From: Anaeromassilibacillus sp. An250
GTDB taxonomy: Bacteria; Bacillota; Clostridia; Oscillospirales; Acutalibacteraceae
Direction of reading: 5' to 3'
Assembly (NCBI RefSeq): GCF_002159845.1
Contig: NZ_NFJK01000019.1
Coordinates: forward strand, 1 to 64,000
Length of the DNA stretch: 64,000 nt
The notes beneath the pieces were generated by a model. That model was not told the DNA's origin, made no database searches, and was given only the letters and a program-made list of their open reading frames with translations. The first letter of the stretch is position 1, and every line of letters starts with the position of its first letter. This document shows positions 7,099 to 17,522 of the stretch, piece after piece. Position numbers and translations under genes: made by a program.

Positions 7099-7771
7099 AA
7101 CCGTCGTATACTCGCCGCTGTTCGGCATTGTGCTCTCCATCGCCGCCTTTGAAGCGGGGATCTGGATCCAGAAAAAGACCCGCAAGGCGATCTGCAACCC
7201 CCTGGTGATCGCCATCCTGCTCTGCATTGCGGTGCTCGTGCTGTTTGACATCCCGCTGGAGGCGTACAACAAAGGCGGGGACATCATCAACCTCTTCCTG
7301 GGCCCGGCGACCGCGGTGCTGGCCTTAAACATCTATAACCAGATGGACGTCTTAAAAAAGCACTTCTGGCCGGTCCTCGCGGGATGTACCGCCGGAAGCA
7401 TCACCAGCATCGGCAGCGTATTCCTGCTGTGCAAGGCCTTTGGGCTGGACGATTCCATCACCAAGGCGCTGCTCCCCAAGAGCTGCACCACGCCCATCGC
7501 GGTGGGCATTGCGGAAAGCCAGGGCGGCGTGGTCGCCATCACGATGGTCGCGGTCCTGCTCACCGGGCTGATCGGGGCCTTGGCCGCGCCGCTGTTCGCC
7601 AAGGTGTTCCACATCAAAAGCCCGGTCGCGCAGGGGCTTGCCACGGGCGCGTGCAGCCACGCCCTTGGGACCACCAAAGCCCTGGAGATGGGCGAGGTAC
7701 AGGGCGCGATGAGCGGGATTTCCATCGGCGTGTGCGGGATTATCACGGTTATTTTGTCGCTGTTTTTGTAA
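7091..7771 (+). CDS. lrgB: LrgB/CidB-family membrane protein
   Basis: A 226-residue polytopic membrane protein with about seven hydrophobic segments. Family hallmarks are NPLVIAILL, FLGPATAVLALNIYNQ, LLPKSCTTPIAVGIAES and the C-terminal GLATGACSHALGTTKALEMGE. It is the partner of LrgA in the membrane and modulates autolysis or small-molecule efflux. Full length for the family (about 225-230). The start overlaps lrgA in the common arrangement, with GGAGGAC just upstream. A strong terminator follows at 7811. Confidence 0.93.
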   Translation: MFETVVYSPLFGIVLSIAAFEAGIWIQKKTRKAICNPLVIAILLCIAVLVLFDIPLEAYNKGGDIINLFLGPATAVLALNIYNQMDVLKKHFWPVLAGCTAGSITSIGSVFLLCKAFGLDDSITKALLPKSCTTPIAVGIAESQGGVVAITMVAVLLTGLIGALAAPLFAKVFHIKSPVAQGLATGACSHALGTTKALEMGEVQGAMSGISIGVCGIITVILSLFL

Positions 7772-7810
7772 AGCGGATACGGGCGGGGAACCGCCCCTTG
7801 GATGCGCTGG

Positions 7811-7842
7811 GGCCAGCGCCGGGCTTGTCCCCGGTGCTGGCC
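7811..7842 (+). terminator. Terminator of lrgAB
   Basis: ggccagcgccggg pairs with ccggtgctggcc (one mismatch) and is followed on the plus strand by TTTTGGTTTTCC, 40 bases after the lrgB stop. Confidence 0.85.
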
Positions 7843-7888
7843 TTTTGGTTTTCCAGATGGATTCCCACAGGTTTCCGGCATGGAAAAA

Positions 7889-7918
7889 GGGACCCGGGGT
7901 TTTGCAACCTCGGGTCCC
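7889..7918 (-). terminator. Terminator of guaB
   Basis: gggacccgggg pairs with cctcgggtccc. The minus strand then reads CTTTTTCC. It lies about 50 bases past the guaB stop, facing the lrgAB terminator. Confidence 0.85.
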
Positions 7919-7970
7919 TGTTCTGTCTATAACTATAAGCAGGTATCCTATGCGGAAAGAAACCTTCCCC

Positions 7971-9506
<1,536 letters not shown>

Positions 9507-9518
9507 TTATAGTATTTT

Positions 9519-9547
9519 ATTATAGCATCGCCTAGAGAATTTTGCAA
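9519..9547 (-). promoter_or_regulatory. Promoter of guaB
   Basis: On the minus strand, TTGCAA (9547-9542), a 17-base spacer and TATAAT (9524-9519), about 60 bases before the guaB start codon. Confidence 0.75.
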
Positions 9548-9890
9548 CGGGGAAGGCGGCTTTCTCCCTCAAGGAAAGAAGATATGGATATTTGAATCAA
9601 AAACATGGACAATCCTCCCATTTTTCAGTATTTCTATTCTAAAATCTTTCCGTTTGTGCTATTATCAATTGTATACAATTCTAAAAATTTGCAAAATTTT
9701 ATTGGTTTTTTATGGATTTATATTATTTCCTTTCGCCATTTTACATGGCAGATGGATGTTCGGTCCACATGCCATTATTTCATCTGGTATCGTTGACCAT
9801 TTGGCTTTGAAAGGAGGGAAACCGGCTTTGCCCGTCAACGTTCCCTATATTTGGTAAGAAAAGGACATTGGAAAGGAAGGAGAACTGTTA
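9548..9890. other. AT-rich intergenic region with 14-bp palindrome
   Basis: No gene is recognised. The region is markedly more AT-rich than its surroundings and leads into the GH2 gene. A perfect 14-bp palindrome (aattgtatacaatt) lies at 9667-9680 and may be an operator or extended -10 region for the downstream gene. Short open frames here lack ribosome sites. Confidence 0.5.
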
Positions 9891-12800
9891 ATGAAAAGGT
9901 TTCGAAGAATCCTGTCCAGCGTGCTGGCGCTTTCGCTCCTGCTGGGCATGTTTTCTCTGAACGGCAGCGCAATGGCGCAGGAGAGCGCCATCGACAGCCA
10001 AACCGTCCTGTCCACCGGGACCGCCGTCGGGGACACCTATGAAGCCCCGGAGACGCCCCGGCAGCAGATCAATTTCAACCGCGAGTGGAAATTCAAGAGC
10101 CAATCCGTCACGGACGATACCGCCCCGGATTTCGGCGGCGCAATCGACCCTGCGTTTGACGACTCCGAATGGACCAACGTCGGCCTGCCCCACAGCTTCA
10201 GCATCCCCTATAATATGGAGACCAATTTCTTTGTGGGCTACGGCATGTACCGCAAGACCTTCGACGTCCCGCAGGAGTGGCTGGACGGCGGCAAGCGCAT
10301 CAGCATTGAGTTTGAAGGCGCTTTTATCGAAACAGAGGTCTTTGTCAACGGGGAGGCCGTGGGCACCCATAACGGCGGCTATACCGGCTTTACCTTTGAC
10401 ATCACCGACAACCTCCACGCTGGGGAGAACGTCATCGCTGTGCGCGTGAACAACAAGTGGAACCCCGAGCAGAACCCGCGCACCGGCGACCACCACTTCT
10501 CCGGCGGCATCTACCGGGACGTATACCTCAACATCACGGACGGCGTCCACGTGGCCTGGTATGGCACGGCGGTCACCACCCCGGCCTTGAACAACCCCGG
10601 TTTTGATGAGAAGAACGAGGACGGCACGCTCTACCACGACTATGAGAACATCGACGAGGAGAGCTACACGCCGGCCGAGGAGATCCGCGAGAACATCGCG
10701 CAGAAGCGCTCCGATGTGCGCGTGCAGACCGAGGTACAAAATGACTCCGACACGGCGCGGACCATTGTGGTCAAGCAAGAGGTGGTCGATACGGCCGACA
10801 ACACGCTGGTGGCATCGTTTGCCTCCGATCCCACGGTTGTGGCGGCTAACTCCACGGCGGTGGTCGACACCCAGAGCGACTACATCCAGGACATCAAACT
10901 CTGGAGCCCGGACGAGCCCAACCTCTACCGCGTCTATACGACCATTTACGACGGCGAGGGCAACGCCATCGACCTCTTTGAATCCCCTCTCGGCTTCCGC
11001 TGGGCGCAGTTCCTGAACGACGGCTTCTACCTCAACGGGGAGAAAACCGTCCTCTTCGGCGCAAACGCGCACCAGGACCACGCGGGCTGGGGCGACGCGG
11101 TCACAAACGAGGGTTTCTTCCGCGACGTACAGATGATTAAGGACGCGGGCATGAACTTTATCCGCGGTTCCCACTATCCCCACGACCCCGCCTATGCAGA
11201 CGCCTGCGACGAACTGGGCATCATGCTGTGGTCGGAGGTCTCCCTCTGGGCCATGGGCGGCGGCGCAGACCGCGCCCCCACCTACACCGCTTCGGACTGG
11301 AACAATGTCAACGGCTACCCGACCAACCCGGAGCACTACGAGGCGTTTAACCAGGCCTGCCTGCGGGAGCTTTCAGACATGATCCGCATCTTCCGGAACC
11401 ACCCGTCGGTCATCATCTGGAGCATGGGCAACGAGCTTTTCTTCCCCATGGGCCAATCCGATATGCAGGTCCGCAAGGATCTGGTCAACGAAATGCGCAA
11501 CCTGGCCCACCTGCTGGACCCCACCCGCAAGGCGGGCATGGGCGGCGTGCAGCGCGAGGGCTTTGACACCCTGGACGTCTGCGACGTGGCAGGCTACAAC
11601 GGCGACGGCGGCTCCGCCGAGCTCCCGGAAGAGGGCCAAGGGATGCCCGGCCATATGACCGAATACATGCCGAGCATCTCGGCGGAATACGGTTCGCACA
11701 CAACCGACCGGGGCAGCTCCTCCGATGAGTTCCGCCCGTATTTCGGCGATATGCAGGACGGCGGCGACATCTATAACTATGCGCTCAAGGGCAACCGCGC
11801 CGGCATCTCGCTCTGGTGCGCGTTCCAGCACGGCAGCGTAGGCGGTTCCGGCCTGGCGAAGATGGGCTTCATCGACTACAGCCGCCTGCCGCTCAAGGCG
11901 TGGTACTGGTACCGGCAGACCTATACCGGCGTCCCGGCGGAATTCTCCAAGGAAGGCACGGGCGACCATCTGGAGCTCACCGTCTCCCAGGATACGATTC
12001 CAAACGACGGCACGGCGGACACCCACTTGATCGTCACGGTCAAGGATGAAAACGGCGATTGGGTCAACCAGTCCCCCACCGTGACGTTGGAAGTCATCGA
12101 CGGCCCCGGCGTATTCCCCACCGGAAAGGTCATGACCCTGACCGGCGGCAACCTGATGCGCGACGGCAAGGGCGCAACGGAATTCCGCTCCTACTATTCC
12201 GGCACCACCGTCATTGAGGCCACCGCGCCCGGCATGGAACCGGCGGAGATCACCATCACCACCACCGCCACCGAGCCGGAATACGGCCGGACCGAGCCAG
12301 ACAATTTCCTGATTGAAGAAAAAGAGGATACCACGGATAAGCTGCTCGACGCGGGGAATTATCGGGCGGACAAGACCGGCCATCCCACCTTCCCCTCCAG
12401 CGGCAACGGCGCTATGGCCAACGACGGCGACCTCTCCACCCAGTGGGTGGCGGAAAACGCCGGCCCGGACGAATACTGGATGCAGGATACCGAATATGCC
12501 CTGCACATGTATAAGCTCAAATTGGACTTCGAAGGCACCCCCTATCCCTATAAAGTAGAGGTCGCCACCAACGAATCCGGCCCCTGGACGGAGATTGCTT
12601 CCTACACAGCGGATACGGTTGCGAACCGCCCCTACGAAGAGGATCTCGGCGGCATCCGCGCCCGCTTTGTCAAGGTCACCTTCACCGATGTCCCCGAAGG
12701 GGAGCACGCCTTCCTGAACGAGGCCACGGTCTACGGCATCGACGCGCAGGGCGCAGCGGACGAGTCCGCCGACTATGGCTACACCACGGACTCCGTCTAT

Positions 12801-15800
12801 GTCTCGGACCTCGAACCTGCACAGCCGATCACCCAGGGCTGGGAAGGAAAGACCCCCGGCATCGACCAGTCCATCGAGGGCAACCCCATCACCGTGGGCG
12901 GGATCGTGTATGAAAAGGGCCTGGGCCTGCACGCGAACAGCGAAGCGGTTTACAACCTGGACGGCAAATATACGCGCTTCCAGGCAATCGCCGGCATCGA
13001 CGACGAGGTGGGCGGCAATTCCGCAGACGCCATCTACCGCGTCTACGCCACGGTGGGCGACAGCGAAGAGGAAACCCTGATCTATGAAATGCAGATGACC
13101 AACGGCGCAAGCGAGTTTGTGGACCTGAGTGTCCGCGGCGTCACAAAGCTCCGCCTGGTTACCGATTCCAACGGCGCCAACAGCAACGACCACACCGATT
13201 GGGCGGACGCAAAACTCCTGGGTGCGGCGCGCGACATCACCAAGGCAGGCACCCGTTATACCACGACGGTGGCCAGCAGCAGCCAGGGCCTGCAGCCCGG
13301 GACGGACTTCCAGGTGTATGTGACCATGAAGAACACCGGCAGCAGCAACCCATACGCCGCTTCCCTGGCGCTGTACGACAGCGAGGGCAACCTGGTGGAC
13401 GTGTCCATCCTGGAGGACCGCATTTCGCTCAAGGGCGAGGAGTCCATTTCCCTGGAAATCCCGGTCCCTGCGGACGCAGTGCCCGGCTATGAGGCGCGCC
13501 TGAACGTTTATGATCCCGAGACGCTCGAGCTCATGGCAACGACAACGCACTTTGGAATGCAGATGGAACCGTCCGCATCCACGCAGCGTGCCGTTCGCGC
13601 CGCTTTCTCGGCTGCCCCTGCATCCACGCAGGACGAAACGGCCTATGTAAAGGTGGACGGCGAGTCCGAATCCGTTGTTAAAGAGGGCGCCTGGGGCCTT
13701 TGGAACGACAGCGGCGCATACGAGGGCACGGAGACCTTCGTCGGCGACAGCTACGACTGGGAAGGCGCTTCGCTCTCCCTGACCTTCACCGGCACGCAGG
13801 TCATCGTCGGCGGCAAGATCGACGGCAGCCAGGCGGGCGCGGACGTCTACCTGGACGGCGAGCTGGTTGACCATATCAACAGCAATTCCTCCGCGAACGG
13901 CGGCAAGAACGGGTATTTCGAAGTCTGGCGTTCCGGCGCATTGGACTACGACACCCATACCATCCAACTGGTGCCCACCGGGAAATTCAGCGTGGACTAT
14001 TTCTCCTACTTGACCGAAAATCCATGGGACAAGGTGGACGGCGAGGACGAAGCCGTTGTCAAGGAAGGCGCCTGGGCGCTCTGGGAAAGCGGCGACGCCT
14101 ACAACGGGACGGAAACCTATGTCGGCGACAACTACGACTGGCGGGGCACTTCGCTGTCCTATACCTTCAACGGCATCCAAGTGTGCGTCGGCGCAAAGGT
14201 GGATGGCAGCCAGGTGGGCGCAAACATCTACATCGACGATGCGCTGATTGCCACCATCAACACCAACGTTCCCGAAGTATCCCAGCAGGGTTACAAGCGC
14301 GTGTGGGTCTCCCCCGTCCTCACGGAAGGCGAGCACACCATCCGCCTGGAACCGACCGGGAAATTCGGCTTTGACTATTTTGAATCCCTCAGGCCCGGCT
14401 TCGAAGACATGGCGCTTGAGCCGACTGTCCAACTGACCGAACTGCTCAACCAGATCGCCCGCGCAAAGGCCCTCTCTTCGGCGGCCTATACGGACGAAAG
14501 CTGGGACGCTATGCAGGAGGTCCTGGAAGAAGCGGAAACCGTGCGGGATACCTCGCGCGACCAGGCCGAGATCGACGCGGCGGCAGAAGCCCTGCGCGAT
14601 GCCATCGATCAATTGATCCCCTATATCGCGCCTTCGGACGAGGTCAAGGATGCGTTCTTGCAGGCCATGGCGGCCGTGCTCGCATTCATCGAGTCCGATT
14701 CCGCAAACCAGTACGATCCCGAGGGCGTCGCAGCACTGGCGGAGACCTTCAGCGATGCGTACGGCCTGTATGAAGAAGTGAAACCTTCGGAGGAAGCGTT
14801 CATCCAAATGACCGCCGACCTCCTGGAAAAACTCGAAGCCCTACAGCCGGCCTCCGGGGAATACGCGCTCACGGTGAAATTCCCGGCCGGAAGCGTGCGT
14901 CTTTCCATCGACGGCGAAGACCAGACGATCGCGAACCTGATCGGTTCCTATCAGGCCGATGTGCTCTCTGGCACGGAGCTCAACCTGGCCTTCACACCGA
15001 GCGTGGAAGGCCGCGAGATCGCAGGCGTCACCGTGAACGGCGAAGCCATCGCGGAAGACAGCTTTGACGTTTCTGAATATGTCTACAGCGCAGCCATGCC
15101 GAACGCGGACACCACGATCGAGCTTGGCTTCACAGTCGTCGACAAGCAGAACCTGCGCGCTGCCATCGAAATTGCAGAAGGCCGGGCGGACGAGGCGGAA
15201 GCAGCCGTTCCGTCCGTGAAGGAGAAGTACGAAGCGACCTTGCAGGCGGCGAAGGACGTCGAAGCAAAGAAGACCGCAACGCAGGACGAGATCAACACCG
15301 CATGGAGCGACTTGATCGACGCACTGCATTACCTGAGCTTTGTCGCAGGCGATAAGAGCCAGCTGGAAATCCCGATGGAGATCGCAGAGTCCATCAACCG
15401 CGACCTGTTTACGCCGGACAGCCTGAAAGCGCTGGACGAAGCGTATGCGGCGGCCGAAGACCTGACGGACGACGAGGAAGTTCTGGAAGCGGACATCACC
15501 GCAGCGGTGGATGCGCTGTATGACGCCATTTATGGCCTGGTCTACCGCGCAGACGTCACCGAGCTGGAAGCGCTGGTCCTCAAGGGCGACGGCATTGTCG
15601 AAAACGCAGACCAGTACATCCAGAACGAGGCATGGACCGCATTCGAGACCTCTCTGGAAGAGGCAAAAACTGTCCTGGCAAATGAAAACGCCACGCAGGA
15701 TGCGGTGGATACCGCAGCAGAAGATTTGGCAGCGGCGATCTCCGCCCTGCGCATGATCCCGGATAAGGATGCTCTGGAAGCATTGATCGGGGAAGCCGAA

Positions 15801-16334
15801 GCGATCAACACCAATAAGTACACGGCAACGAGCGTGGCAACGATGAAGGCCGCCCTGAGCACCGCGAAGGCAGTTCTGAACGACGCAGAAGCGACCGAAG
15901 AAGAGGTTGCAGACGCAGTCGAGGCGCTGGAGAACAGCATCGACGGCTTGGTCGAGAAGAGCACTTCCACGAGCTCGAAGAACAGCGGCAGCACGTCCGC
16001 AAACGTTGGCAACGCATACGGCGCAGCGGGTGTGGTATCCGCAAGCCAGAGCGTGGCAACGAACGCCTATGTGGTTTCCGATACGACGGTCAACTTCACC
16101 TTGAAGAGAGGCAGCGCCTACTGCTTCAAGATGACGGTCGTCAACGGCAACGCCATGACGCCGAGCTTTACGGTCGGCAACGGCGATGTGCTGAAGACGC
16201 AGTTCGTGGCGAAGGTTGGCAACGACTACTACTACAGAGTCTATGCCACCGGTACGCCGGGCCAGAGCACGGGCGTTTACACGACCCTGCCGGGCCAGAA
16301 TGCTACAAAGCACTGCACGGTAACGATTGGCTAA
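9891..16334 (+). CDS. Giant secreted GH2-family glycosidase with multiple carbohydrate-binding and FIVAR modules
   Basis: A 2147-residue secreted enzyme, probably a beta-galactosidase or beta-glucuronidase-type exo-hydrolase of host or dietary glycans. Domains in order: signal peptide (1-29, cut after SAMA); GH2 sugar-binding domain (about 58-224); GH2 Ig-like domain (225-370); GH2 TIM barrel (about 375-680) with acid/base E515 in WSMGNELF and nucleophile E599 in ISAEYGS; Ig-like (about 680-792); F5/8 discoidin-like (about 819-950); NPCBM (about 967-1112); NEW3-like beta domain (about 1130-1220); two tandem homologous beta-sandwich modules (about 1251-1374 and 1375-1504, VDGE...VVKEGAW); several FIVAR-type helical repeats (about 1510-1990); and a C-terminal beta domain (about 2062-2147). 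No LPXTG is present. RBS AAGGAAGGAG precedes the ATG. It is monocistronic. The exact substrate is unknown. Confidence 0.93.
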   Translation: MKRFRRILSSVLALSLLLGMFSLNGSAMAQESAIDSQTVLSTGTAVGDTYEAPETPRQQINFNREWKFKSQSVTDDTAPDFGGAIDPAFDDSEWTNVGLPHSFSIPYNMETNFFVGYGMYRKTFDVPQEWLDGGKRISIEFEGAFIETEVFVNGEAVGTHNGGYTGFTFDITDNLHAGENVIAVRVNNKWNPEQNPRTGDHHFSGGIYRDVYLNITDGVHVAWYGTAVTTPALNNPGFDEKNEDGTLYHDYENIDEESYTPAEEIRENIAQKRSDVRVQTEVQNDSDTARTIVVKQEVVDTADNTLVASFASDPTVVAANSTAVVDTQSDYIQDIKLWSPDEPNLYRVYTTIYDGEGNAIDLFESPLGFRWAQFLNDGFYLNGEKTVLFGANAHQDHAGWGDAVTNEGFFRDVQMIKDAGMNFIRGSHYPHDPAYADACDELGIMLWSEVSLWAMGGGADRAPTYTASDWNNVNGYPTNPEHYEAFNQACLRELSDMIRIFRNHPSVIIWSMGNELFFPMGQSDMQVRKDLVNEMRNLAHLLDPTRKAGMGGVQREGFDTLDVCDVAGYNGDGGSAELPEEGQGMPGHMTEYMPSISAEYGSHTTDRGSSSDEFRPYFGDMQDGGDIYNYALKGNRAGISLWCAFQHGSVGGSGLAKMGFIDYSRLPLKAWYWYRQTYTGVPAEFSKEGTGDHLELTVSQDTIPNDGTADTHLIVTVKDENGDWVNQSPTVTLEVIDGPGVFPTGKVMTLTGGNLMRDGKGATEFRSYYSGTTVIEATAPGMEPAEITITTTATEPEYGRTEPDNFLIEEKEDTTDKLLDAGNYRADKTGHPTFPSSGNGAMANDGDLSTQWVAENAGPDEYWMQDTEYALHMYKLKLDFEGTPYPYKVEVATNESGPWTEIASYTADTVANRPYEEDLGGIRARFVKVTFTDVPEGEHAFLNEATVYGIDAQGAADESADYGYTTDSVYVSDLEPAQPITQGWEGKTPGIDQSIEGNPITVGGIVYEKGLGLHANSEAVYNLDGKYTRFQAIAGIDDEVGGNSADAIYRVYATVGDSEEETLIYEMQMTNGASEFVDLSVRGVTKLRLVTDSNGANSNDHTDWADAKLLGAARDITKAGTRYTTTVASSSQGLQPGTDFQVYVTMKNTGSSNPYAASLALYDSEGNLVDVSILEDRISLKGEESISLEIPVPADAVPGYEARLNVYDPETLELMATTTHFGMQMEPSASTQRAVRAAFSAAPASTQDETAYVKVDGESESVVKEGAWGLWNDSGAYEGTETFVGDSYDWEGASLSLTFTGTQVIVGGKIDGSQAGADVYLDGELVDHINSNSSANGGKNGYFEVWRSGALDYDTHTIQLVPTGKFSVDYFSYLTENPWDKVDGEDEAVVKEGAWALWESGDAYNGTETYVGDNYDWRGTSLSYTFNGIQVCVGAKVDGSQVGANIYIDDALIATINTNVPEVSQQGYKRVWVSPVLTEGEHTIRLEPTGKFGFDYFESLRPGFEDMALEPTVQLTELLNQIARAKALSSAAYTDESWDAMQEVLEEAETVRDTSRDQAEIDAAAEALRDAIDQLIPYIAPSDEVKDAFLQAMAAVLAFIESDSANQYDPEGVAALAETFSDAYGLYEEVKPSEEAFIQMTADLLEKLEALQPASGEYALTVKFPAGSVRLSIDGEDQTIANLIGSYQADVLSGTELNLAFTPSVEGREIAGVTVNGEAIAEDSFDVSEYVYSAAMPNADTTIELGFTVVDKQNLRAAIEIAEGRADEAEAAVPSVKEKYEATLQAAKDVEAKKTATQDEINTAWSDLIDALHYLSFVAGDKSQLEIPMEIAESINRDLFTPDSLKALDEAYAAAEDLTDDEEVLEADITAAVDALYDAIYGLVYRADVTELEALVLKGDGIVENADQYIQNEAWTAFETSLEEAKTVLANENATQDAVDTAAEDLAAAISALRMIPDKDALEALIGEAEAINTNKYTATSVATMKAALSTAKAVLNDAEATEEEVADAVEALENSIDGLVEKSTSTSSKNSGSTSANVGNAYGAAGVVSASQSVATNAYVVSDTTVNFTLKRGSAYCFKMTVVNGNAMTPSFTVGNGDVLKTQFVAKVGNDYYYRVYATGTPGQSTGVYTTLPGQNATKHCTVTIG

Positions 16335-16373
16335 TCTAAGATAAAAGGGAAGGCTTCTTCCCTGTAACTAGCG

Positions 16374-16411
16374 AAGCCCCTGGCTGGGAATCAATTCCCA
16401 GCCAGGGGCTT
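16374..16411 (+). terminator. Strong terminator of the GH2 gene
   Basis: A perfect 17-bp stem (aagcccctggctgggaa paired to ttcccagccaggggctt) with loop tcaa. It is followed by TTGTGTATTTTT on the plus strand, 40 bases after the stop. Confidence 0.9.
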
Positions 16412-16482
16412 TGTGTATTTTTGTAGGTTCTATTCTCCTGCCTGCACCGGCAGAAAATGGAGCCAAACCGATCTTTCAAAGG

Positions 16483-16725
16483 CTATCGGATCTCCTGCTC
16501 CAAATGGTTAAATTCATCTGTGTCGAAAAATTGTGCAAGCGTGATGCCTAAACCATCGCAAATCATTTTGACGGTCAATATCTTTGGATTTTGGCTTTTT
16601 CCATATAGAATATTCTTTACAGAGGATGGCGGCAATCCACAGATATTTGCTAATTTGTTTATAGAGATATTTCGCTCGCCACAGAGCTCCAAAATACGAT
16701 TTCGCACAGCTGCAACTGTATTCAT
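16483..16725 (-). CDS. XRE-family helix-turn-helix regulator
   Basis: An 80-residue single-domain HTH protein. The HTH spans about residues 9-66, with ILELCGERNISINKLANICGLPPSSVKNILYG and the helix-5 motif ILTVKMICDGLGITLAQFFD. The start at 16725 has AAGGAG 8-12 bases upstream. It is divergent from the SLOG-domain gene at 16832. The shared 106-base intergenic region carries an inverted repeat (16801-16814) that is a candidate operator. The small size and divergent partner suggest a self-contained regulatory pair, possibly acquired. The base composition is more AT-rich than the flanking GH2 gene. Confidence 0.85.
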   Translation of the reverse strand: MNTVAAVRNRILELCGERNISINKLANICGLPPSSVKNILYGKSQNPKILTVKMICDGLGITLAQFFDTDEFNHLEQEIR

Positions 16726-16800
16726 ATCCTATTCTCCTTCGCTTTTTTAATAGGATATAAAAAACAGTTGCAATTTATAGGCTATGCATGCTACTATATA

Positions 16801-16814
16801 GTCTATACATAGAC
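16801..16814. promoter_or_regulatory. Inverted repeat in the XRE/SLOG divergent promoter
   Basis: gtctat-ac-atagac: perfect 6-bp arms with a 2-base spacer, 18 bases before the SLOG start and 76 bases before the XRE start. Candidate operator by position. Confidence 0.4.
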
Positions 16815-16831
16815 GATAGGGATGTTCCATT

Positions 16832-17161
16832 ATGAAAGTAGCAGTGATTGGCTCCAGAAATTTATACGTCGATCCTTTAGAAAAATATCTTCCGGAAGAT
16901 GTCACAGAAATCGTTTCCGGTGGCGCAAAAGGAATCGATACATGTGCAAGGAAATACGCCATAGAACATCACATCAAGTTGACGGAATTTTTGCCTGAAT
17001 ACTATAAGTACGGGAAAGGGGCTCCTTTAAAACGAAACTTACAAATAATCGAATATGCAGATGTTGTAATCGCGTTTTGGGATGGACAATCAAAAGGTAC
17101 AAAGTATGTGATTGACAACTGTAAAAAAAGGAATATCCCGATACAAGTATACAAAATTTAA
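16832..17161 (+). CDS. SLOG-domain (YspA/DprA-like) nucleotide-binding protein
   Basis: A 109-residue stand-alone SLOG (SMF/DprA-LOG Rossmann) protein. Motifs are an N-terminal strand with GSR (VAVIGSRNL, G7-R9), the nucleotide loop SGGAKGID (S29-D36), a later acidic strand YADVVIAFWDG, and the terminal SKGTKYVIDNCKK helix. Members of this group are predicted to bind or process nucleotide-derived ligands, and are often found in mobile or phage-defence neighbourhoods. No effector gene is adjacent apart from the divergent XRE regulator. The start at 16832 has only a weak site (ataggga). The gene is AT-rich relative to its surroundings. Its actual role is unknown. Confidence 0.8.
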   Translation: MKVAVIGSRNLYVDPLEKYLPEDVTEIVSGGAKGIDTCARKYAIEHHIKLTEFLPEYYKYGKGAPLKRNLQIIEYADVVIAFWDGQSKGTKYVIDNCKKRNIPIQVYKI

Positions 17162-17196
17162 AATTTCCATTGCGCGTCATTCATTTTATGAAAAAT

Positions 17197-17238
17197 AAAA
17201 GGCTTCCGCCCTAGAATTCCTCTGGGTGGAAGCCTTTT
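17197..17238 (-). terminator. Bidirectional terminator overlapping the MerR-like stop codon
   Basis: aaaaggcttccgccc (17197-17211) pairs with gggtggaagcctttt (17224-17238). The minus strand continues TTTTATTTTTC and the plus strand ends in TTTTG. The stem includes the last codons of the MerR-like gene, so it can serve both that gene and the SLOG gene. Confidence 0.8.
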
Positions 17239-17492
17239 GTTTCCAGCAGCGCCTTGATCTCTGGGATGGACAACCCCTGCGCTTTCAGCCTCTGAATCTC
17301 CTGCAGGCGGGCGACCGCCTCTTCCCGCGGGAACCGCCGGGTGAGGTTTTCCTCCGGCTGCTCAAAGGGCAGCATCCCCTCTTCCGTGTAAAACTTTAGG
17401 GTGCTGTACCGGCAGCCGGTCAGACGCGCCAGTTCCCCAATGCTCACGTAATCCGACGCCTGTATTTTTTCTATGGACCGCTGGCGCGACAT
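17211..17492 (-). CDS. MerR-family DNA-binding protein (HTH only)
   Basis: A 93-residue MerR-type winged HTH protein without an effector domain. It shows YVSIGELARLTGCRYSTLKFYTEEGMLP (helix-turn-helix) and a second helix pair, RRFPREEAVARLQEIQRLKAQGLSIPEIKALLE. MerR proteins lacking the C-terminal sensor act as excisionase-like or accessory regulators. It lies 30 bases downstream of, and on the same strand as, the GPP34-like gene, so the two are probably co-transcribed. The ATG at 17492 is preceded by an AAAGGGGGAGGAG site. Its target is unknown. Confidence 0.85.
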   Translation of the reverse strand: MSRQRSIEKIQASDYVSIGELARLTGCRYSTLKFYTEEGMLPFEQPEENLTRRFPREEAVARLQEIQRLKAQGLSIPEIKALLETKGFHPEEF

Positions 17493-17522
17493 ACTCCTCC
17501 CCCTTTCCCGTTTGCTGAATCT

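Noticed and set aside
11373-14807. Antisense open frame of about 1100 codons across the GH2 gene
   Set aside because: It has no RBS or recognisable protein, and it mirrors the high-GC codon bias of the plus-strand gene. Equivalent antisense frames across gyrB (43671-46214) and gyrA (49437-52367) are rejected for the same reason.
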